Source: JABWBD01 sp040768665
GTDB lineage: Bacteria > Planctomycetota > Planctomycetia > Pirellulales > Thermoguttaceae
Assembly (NCBI GenBank): GCA_040768665.1
Contig: JAXGMN010000030.1
Coordinates: 1-64,000, forward strand
DNA length: 64,000 bases
Reading direction: 5' to 3'
Below the pieces are notes generated by a model. It ran no database searches. It saw only the letters and a list, made by a program, of their open reading frames with translations, and was not told where the DNA came from. Position numbers and translations under genes: made by a program. Numbering within the stretch: the stretch's first letter is position 1; each line of letters begins with the position of its first letter. Shown in pieces: positions 9,801 through 18,800 of the stretch.

Positions 9801-12800
9801 TCTTGGAGATGAGATTGCCGTCAAGATCGTACTCGTACACCGCATCGCCGACCGTGACGTACTGGTTCATGCCGTTGGTGGTGTAGCTAGTCACAACTCC
9901 GTCATCGATCACCTGCCGACGGTTGCCTGCCGCGTCGTAGTCATAAACCACGATTCGCCCATCCGGGTACCGGACGCTCGTGAGTTGCCCGAGGGCGTCG
10001 TAGCCATACTCGTAGGTTCCTTCGAGCGTGGTCATCGACGTGCGGCGGCCGGAGACGTCGTACGTGTAGTCAAACCGCGAAAGCACCGAGCCGTCCGGTT
10101 TGTAGTTGACCAGGTGGAGGACGTGGCCCGCGGCGTCGTAATCGTAGACTGTGTAGACACCATTGCCCAGCGTCTTGCGGCTCAGGCGGCCCGCGGCATC
10201 GTAGTCGTAGTCGACAATCAGCGCACCGGAACCGTCGGTCATACGGTCGAGCCGGCCAAGCGGATCGTAGAGGTAGTTGATCACATTGCCATCCTGATCG
10301 CTCCGCCAGGTCCGCCGGCCCACGCCGTCGTAATCGAATTCGAAGAACTTCCCATCCGGATATTCGATCCGCTCCAGGAGATCCGTATCCGGGTCGTACG
10401 TCATCAGTGTCGTCCGCGGCGTGTCGTGTGTCGCGTCGATCGCTTCGGTGAGATTGCCTGCCGTGTCGTAGTTGTAGACGTAGTCAACGACTCCGCCCGT
10501 CGTGTCGTAGTCCTTGCTCGCCACCTGCCCGTAGGCGTTGTACGTGTACGTGATCGTCTGGCCGCGGCGGTTCGTGGCCGTCAGCACGTTGCCTTTGGGG
10601 TCGTAGGTGAAATCCTCGTGCGTACCGTCCTGGTAAACGATCGAGGTGAGATTACCGGTGGCCGGATCGTACTCGTAGTCGATCCCGTTGCCGCGGGCGT
10701 CGGTAAACGAATCGAGCTGGTTGAAGTCGGTCGTGTAGCTGAATTGCGTCTGACGATTCAGCGCGTCGCGGGTTTCCGTCAGGTTGCCGAAGGCGTCGTA
10801 CGCGTAGCGGTACCGCTCCCCGCCGGGGCCCAAGAGCTTCGCAAGCTGGAAATCGTCGTCATAATCGAAGCTCACGATCCGCCCATCGCCGTCGCGGACC
10901 TGGGCCAACTGGCCGCCGAGGCCGAAGTAGAGCGTCGTGCTGCGGCCGCTGGCGTCGGTCACGGTGACCTCGCCTTCGCCCCGATACCCAAAGATGACCT
11001 GCTCGGCACCGCCGTCCTTGTGGGTTTGCGTGAGCCTTCCGCGGTCGTCGTAGTTGAAGTAATCGTGCGTGCCGTCGGGGTAAGTGACGGACGTGAGGGC
11101 GTGGCTGCGAGGGCCATCGACCCACATGCTTGGTGAAGGAGGCAGTTGGGACCTCGGATCTTCCGACGGCAAGCCAGGCGCATAATAATAGCCGATCGAA
11201 CTTATGGGATAGAAGAATTCGGATGTGGCCGGTTCATAGGTGTATTCTGTGACACGGTTCCCCGGCGCGGTCACGCGCAGAAGATACTCTCCGTCCGGAG
11301 AATACTGAAGGGTCGTCGCACGGTCGTCGGCATCGCCCGACCACATCGTGTCGATCACGCGCTCGATACGTTGGCCGGCGGCATAGGAGCCGTATTCGAG
11401 GTGGATTTCACGATCGATGTGCTCCGGCACGTAGCCTTGTTGGATGTTGCGCTGCCGCAGGCTCGATAATCGACCATCCTGGTACGTGAGGGTGATGCGG
11501 TTCCCGTTGGTGTCCTGGACGTAGTCGAGCCAGCCGTCGGTTCGGAACTGCCAGACCGTGCCATCCGTCTCGACAAGCACAAACGCTCCGGCAGTGCGGA
11601 AAAGCTCCCCGTAATCGCCGGCCGCAGGCTCGTATTCGCCGTATCCGTCATAGCGAAAGAAGCGGTCCACACCGCCGGGGCCGCGCAGCGTTACGTTTCC
11701 AGCACCGTCGGCTATTTCGGCAACGATATCCCAATTGTGCGTCCAGCCGCGACCGAGTGGCCCCGCGGTGAAACGAGACGGCAGGCTCGATCCGTACACA
11801 CGGCTGAAGGTGAGCGGCAGACCGGGCATGGGAATCGCGACATCCACAGCGCCAGCCAGATAGCGCACGGGGGAAAGGGCCGCCGACGCCTCGGCAACTT
11901 CAAGTCCCCAGATCGCCGCTACCGAGCTTGTCGCTTGCCCCAGATCGGCGAGATAGTTCACGTTCTCGGCCATTTCTTCGACGTATGTGGCCCAAAGATC
12001 GGCCGTCCATTCGGGGCCGATGGCATCGTTTGCCCACGCAGTCCGGATGCTGTAGAGGATCGATTCCCAAGCGTCGGGAGGCATCGAGTCCGGCCGGGCG
12101 TTTTCTCGCAGTTCGCCGATCCAGTCGATGGTGAGATACTCTTCAAAGCAGTTGGGAGGAGGCAAATAAATGAAAGTGCTGCTACTGCCTCCGCCTCCAC
12201 CTCCGGAAGTGCTTTCGATAGGCGCGACCGGATTGCTACCCGTAGAGGCCCTGACGGCCCGGTGGGGCCAAACCGACTCCCGGATATCGAGGTCCAGCCT
12301 GCTGTTTCGCGGCCGCTCGTAGACGAGCCGCTCGAATGGCGCCTGGACATAGGCTACCTTCTCAGTGGTGTCTGCCGCGGTGAGGCTTCCCAGAGAGAAC
12401 GTGATGTTGCGCTCGTTCTCGTCCCATGTTTGGCCGACATAGTAGATTGGAATACGTCCTCCCTCACCCGGGTCGAGGGTGCCGGGGGTCGCGTCCGATC
12501 CGACCCCAATCGCCTGCAAGCTACCGGTAAGGTACGCGGGGGGCCTTCGCAATTCACGGAGCGAGTCGGCGGTCTCCTCGTCTGCTGTGAGCAGTCCGTT
12601 TGCATCGGCCACCACCTGCAGCAGAGGAGCCGGCATCGCAATGTCGCCCACGTTGCGATACTCGATCCAAAGCGTCTGCTTGGTAGGGAAGCCGGGCGAT
12701 ACGCCGCTCGGGACCACCAGGTTCGTTTGCAGTTCGGCCACGCCGTCCGGAACGATGGTGAAAACGTCGAGAAGCTCAGCAATGGTGCCACCTTTGCTGA

Positions 12801-15800
12801 CTCGCACTGAGTAAATGCCTGCGCGAAGCTCCGGTACATCGAGATAGGCTTTGAGGGTGCTGGGAGAGACGAACTCAACCGGCAATGCGCGGTGAAACGT
12901 GTCGGAAGCCAGGAAGAACTCAGCGGCGGTGTTCTGGTCGAATCCTTCTCCAGTGATCGTCACCGTTGTGCCCGCAGCGGTGCCGTGCCGGCGGGGAGTG
13001 ATGTCGGAAATGAAGAAGGGTGCTTCTTCGGCGAAGAGACTGTATCCGATACCGCTTGCGGCGGCGCCGCCGTAGACAGCGACATAGTAGGTTCCGCCAC
13101 TCGAAATGCCTGTCAGCGCAATCTGTTGCTGTGCCGCGGGAAGTGCCGACCGCTCGTCGAATGCCATCCGGGTTGGAATGGCAGCGTAACTGACATACAG
13201 CTCCGGGCGAGCGGACGCCCTATCTCCGTCCAGATTGAGGCGGAGCGTCTGTCCTTCACCGAGGTTGAGCTTGTAGTAGTCCCACCGGTCCGATGACGAC
13301 AGCGTGCCGCCGACAGCAATCCCGTCGGCGCCAAGCTCGCGAACGTCCAGCGAGAGTGGTCCGGCGGCCGAAATGTTGTTCCCTTGGTCGCCGAGTTCCT
13401 TCTCCTGGTTATAGACATCGGCGCGGACAATCACGTAGTATTGTCCCGGCAGAGCGCCCGGCACGCAGGCATTGGCTGAGGCCGTGTAGACCTCGTTCTG
13501 CGCCAGGCCGCCGGTGTGGTCGACGGTGGCAATCCGGATGTCGCCGATGTCCCATTGGGCGTCGGTCGAGAGGTAGACGCCGTCGGTCCAATTGCCCAGA
13601 AGCGGCGCACCGGAGGCGTTTCTCCCCTGCCAGGAGACACTCAGCGGTTCGCCCGCCCAGAGCGCGGCCGGGTCGACCGTGACGTTCGACACCACCAAGT
13701 CCACGGGCACGTAGTTGAACTTGGCGTCGTAGATGTCTTCGGGATCGCCGAAATGGCCGTCACCGTCCTGGTCGAGCTTGTTGCCGGCGAGGTCCCTGAC
13801 ATCGGGGCCGATCCTGACGTGGTAGACCCCCACCGCCGTCTGTGGCGCGAAAGTGATGCGGAAGCGATTGAGTCCCACTTCCTGGACGCTCGTCGCCGCA
13901 ATGGCCTGACCACTGGGGCCGGCCATCGCCACGTCCGCGGTCGCGAACGTCGCGCGGTCCATCGTTTCGCTGAACCAGACGTCGACGAAGCTGATCGTAC
14001 CCGTGACGTCCCCGGCGGGCGCGTGATTCGTGACACGCGGGGCAACGGTGTCGAGGACCAGCGTGAACGAGTAGACATCTTCTGGTTCCCCCGGGATGCC
14101 GTTCGCGTTCTGGTCGAGGAGGAACCCTTCGTCATCGAAAATGGTCGGGGCGAGATTGAAGTGATAGTTCCCATTTTCAGTCTGTGCGTCAAAGTCGATA
14201 CGGTAGCGGCGGTCGCCTGCCTGGCTAATACAAGTTGCTGGAATGGGGCCGAGTGGCCCACGAATGGAGAGATCTGACAATTCAAACGTATCCAAAAGAA
14301 TTGGATTATTGAAATCCAGTTGAACATGATCCATGGTTTGGAGGTATGGACCGTTGGGTCCAAGCGGCCCGTGTGCCCAGACGTGCGTGTGGGGACGCCC
14401 CTGGACAATGTGAACTGTTCCGGGGGCGCCCGGGTACTGACTCCCCGCGCCTCCCGGGGCGGTAATGGCGGCCACATCGAATCCGCCAAAGTCTTCGGCG
14501 TAGACCGCCACTCGGCCGCCCCCACCGCTGCACTCCGCGTACTGAGTAGTGCGTCCTCCCGCAGCGCGAATCGCCCCACCACCATCGAGGCTCGCTACCG
14601 CGACGAAAATGCCTCCTCCCGATCCGGCATTAGCAGCAGTAGCGCCGTCGGCCAACAACTGCCCGTTGAGCAGAAAGGTCGCAGCCTCGACCCGAACAAG
14701 ACCGCCACCAGGTCCACCACTTCCGCCGCTGCCCCAGTCCTGCGGATCAGCGTAGTCACCGTAGATCCGGTTCGTAGCACCGCTCTTAATACCTCCTGAG
14801 CCCCCATAACTGCCTCCGCTGTGTCCAGTGGCTCCCCCTATCGATGTATTGGCTGCGGTGCGACCGGCTACGTAGCCTTTCCCGTTCACGTCGATTCGGC
14901 TGGTGGCATCCACGAGAAGTGTTCCGGTGATCTTCAGAGCCAAGCCGTGCATCTCGGCGGCCGTCGATGTTAGGCTCGTCACCACCCCACCGTGTAGCAC
15001 CGACAAGTCAGGCGCCTCAATTGTGCCCGCCGCAATCACCCCTCCATCCACGATGGTCGAATGTGCTGCAGTCAATGTGTCGAAGACCTGCAGCGTGCCC
15101 GCATTTCCCACCGTCAGAGGAATCGCGGAGGTCAATCCGGCCTGCACCTCCAACCAGCCGCTGCTGGTTAGGGTCAACTCGCTGGTGGGCTCCAAGAGAA
15201 GACCGCCCTGCACCTGCACGTGCCCCGACCCTGAAACCGCCACTGCATTCTCAAAGCTCTGCCCGTCTGGCAACTGGACAAACCCGCCGCTCTGCACGAC
15301 CAACGTATTCTGGAATTCCAACACCAGCCCTGCGTGTTCAGCACGGACCAAGCTTCCGCTCCCGCGAATCACCACCTCATCCGGAATCGCGAACGTAACG
15401 TCCCCCGGCAGCCCCAGCGGTGTCCAACCACCGCCTCCCGCACTTCCGTTGACAATCAGTGTCCCGGTCGAATCATCGGTGTCTTTGACATAAACCGTGC
15501 CTGCTCCTGCCGCCCGATTTCCCTGCGGACCCGCGGGAGCTGTGATCTTGTTCAGGTCGAAATCCGAAAAGTCCCCAGCATAAACCGCGATCCGCCCGCC
15601 GCCACCGGGACCGTTCCCCCAACCACTGTACCCGCCGCTTGCGCGAATCGAGCCACTGCCCGTCAGCGTATCCGCCACCACATAGATCCCGCCTCCGGAA
15701 CCGGAACCGTTCGAGTCTCCACCACGCTGGCCATTCGCCAGCACCTGGCCGTCCAAATCCAAGACTCCGGCACTGATCCGGACCAAACCACCGCCTGCCC

Positions 15801-18800
15801 CTTGGTCACCACCGCTGCCCCAGTCGTTCGGGTTCGTGTAACTGCCGTACACAACGTTCGTACTTCCGGAGTGAACCCCTCCGAGTCCGCCGAAACTGCC
15901 CCCGCTGTTTCCCGTGGCTCCACCCACCGTCGTATTGCCCGTCGTGCGGCCCCGCAGGTATCCCTTCTCGCTCACGTCAATCCGGCTCGTCGAGTCGACC
16001 AGCAGCGTGCCAGCGATCTCCAGTTCCAGCTTGTGCATCTGCGTCGCTGTTGACGTCAGGCTCGTCAGTGTCGCGCCGTTCAGCACCGACAGGTCCGGCG
16101 CCTCAATTCGCCCCGCCAGGATTGCGGCCCCATCCACGACGAGCGGATTCGCCGTGTTCAACGCCCCAAACACCTGGAGGGCCGCTCCACTGGTCAGCGT
16201 CAAAGGCTGCGCCGTCGTCATCGAACCGTTAATCTCAATGCGACCACCCCCGCTGGCTGTCACGGCCACCTGTGGATCATACGTCTCGCCAATCGACAAC
16301 TTCGCGCCGCCGGTCACCGTCAGAGGAATCGCGGAGGTCAATCCGGCCTGCACCTCCAACCAGCCGCTGCTGGTTAGGGTCAACTCGCTGGTGGGCTCCA
16401 AGAGAAGACCGCCCTGCACCTGCACGTGCCCCGACCCTGAAACCGCCACTGCATTCTCAAAGCTCTGCCCGTCTGGCAACTGGACAAACCCGCCGCTCTG
16501 CACGACCAACGTATTCTGGAATTCCAACACCAGCCCTGCGTGTTCAGCACGGACCAAGCTTCCGCTCCCGCGAATCACCACCTCATCCGGAATCGCGAAC
16601 GTAACGTCCCCCGGCAGCCCCAGCGGTGTCCAACCACCGCCTCCCGCACTTCCGTTGACAATCAGTGTCCCGGTCGAATCATCGGTGTCTTTGACATAAA
16701 CCGTGCCTGCTCCTGCCGCCCGATTTCCCTGCGGACCCGCGGGAGCTGTGATCTTGTTCAGGTCGAAATCCGAAAAGTCCCCAGCATAAACCGCGATCCG
16801 CCCGCCGCCACCGGGACCGTTCCCCCAACCACTGTACCCGCCGCTTGCGCGAATCGAGCCACTGCCCGTCAGCGTATCCGCCACCACATAGATCCCGCCT
16901 CCGGAACCGGAACCGTTCGAGTCTCCACCACGCTGGCCATTCGCCAGCACCTGGCCGTCCAAATCCAAGACTCCGGCACTGATCCGGACCAAACCACCGC
17001 CTGCCCCTTGGTCACCACCGCTGCCCCAGTCGTTCGGGTTCGTGTAACTGCCGTACACAACGTTCGTACTTCCGGAGTGAACCCCTCCGAGTCCGCCGAA
17101 ACTGCCCCCGCTGTTTCCCGTGGCTCCACCCACCGTCGTATTGCCCGTCGTGCGGCCCCGCAGGTATCCCTTCTCGCTCACGTCAATCCGGCTCGTCGAG
17201 TCGACCAGCAGCGTGCCAGCGATCTCCAGTTCCAGCTTGTGCATCTGCGTCGCTGTTGACGTCAGGCTCGTCAGTGTCGCGCCGTTCAGCACCGACAGGT
17301 CCGGCGCCTCAATTCGCCCCGCCAGGATTGCGGCCCCATCCACGACGAGCGGATTCGCCGTGTTCAACGCCCCAAACACCTGGAGGGCCGCTCCACTGGT
17401 CAGCGTCAAAGGCTGCGCCGTCGTCATCGAACCGTTAATCTCAATGCGACCACCCCCGCTGGCTGTCACGGCCACCTGTGGATCATACGTCTCGCCAATC
17501 GACAACTTCGCGCCGCCGGTCACCGTCAGAGGAATCGCGGAGGTCAATCCGGCCTGCACCTCCAACCAGCCGCTGCTGGTTAGGGTCAACTCGCTGGTGG
17601 GCTCCAAGAGAAGACCGCCCTGCACCTGCACGTGCCCCGACCCTGAAACCGCCACTGCATTCTCAAAGCTCTGCCCGTCTGGCAACTGGACAAACCCGCC
17701 GCTCTGCACGACCAACGTATTCTGGAATTCCAACACCAGCCCTGCGTGTTCAGCACGGACCAAGCTTCCGCTCCCGCGAATCACCACCTCATCCGGAATC
17801 GCGAACGTAACGTCCCCCGGCAGCCCCAGCGGTGTCCAACCACCGCCTCCCGCACTTCCGTTGACAATCAGTGTCCCGGTCGAATCATCGGTGTCTTTGA
17901 CATAAACCGTGCCTGCTCCTGCCGCCCGATTTCCCTGCGGACCCGCGGGAGCTGTGATCTTGTTCAGGTCGAAATCCGAAAAGTCCCCAGCATAAACCGC
18001 GATCCGCCCGCCGCCACCGGGACCGTTCCCCCAACCACTGTACCCGCCGCTTGCGCGAATCGAGCCACTGCCCGTCAGCGTATCCGCCACCACATAGATC
18101 CCGCCTCCGGAACCGGAACCGTTCGAGTCTCCACCACGCTGGCCATTCGCCAGCACCTGGCCGTCCAAATCCAAGACTCCGGCACTGATCCGGACCAAAC
18201 CACCGCCTGCCCCTTGGTCACCACCGCTGCCCCAGTCGTTCGGGTTCGTGTAACTGCCGTACACAACGTTCGTACTTCCGGAGTGAACCCCTCCGAGTCC
18301 GCCGAAACTGCCCCCGCTGTTTCCCGTGGCTCCACCCACCGTCGTATTGCCCGTCGTGCGGCCCCGCAGGTATCCCTTCTCGCTCACGTCAATCCGGCTC
18401 GTCGAGTCGACCAGCAGCGTGCCAGCGATCTCCAGTTCCAGCTTGTGCATCTGCGTCGCTGTTGACGTCAGGCTCGTCAGTGTCGCGCCGTTCAGCACCG
18501 ACAGGTCCGGCGCCTCAATTCGCCCCGCCAGGATTGCGGCCCCATCCACGACGAGCGGATTCGCCGTGTTCAACGCCCCAAACACCTGGAGGGCCGCTCC
18601 ACTGGTCAGCGTCAAAGGCTGCGCCGTCGTCATCGAACCGTTAATCTCAATGCGACCACCCCCGCTGGCTGTCACGGCCACCTGTGGATCATACGTCTCG
18701 CCAATCGACAACTTCGCGCCGCCGGTCACCGTCAGAGGAATCGCGGAGGTCAATCCGGCCTGCACCTCCAACCAGCCGCTGCTGGTTAGGGTCAACTCGC

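Noticed and set aside
9481..11136. Plus-strand open frame of 551 codons opposite the YD repeats
   Set aside because: Antisense shadow of high-GC YD-repeat coding sequence; no recognisable protein features.
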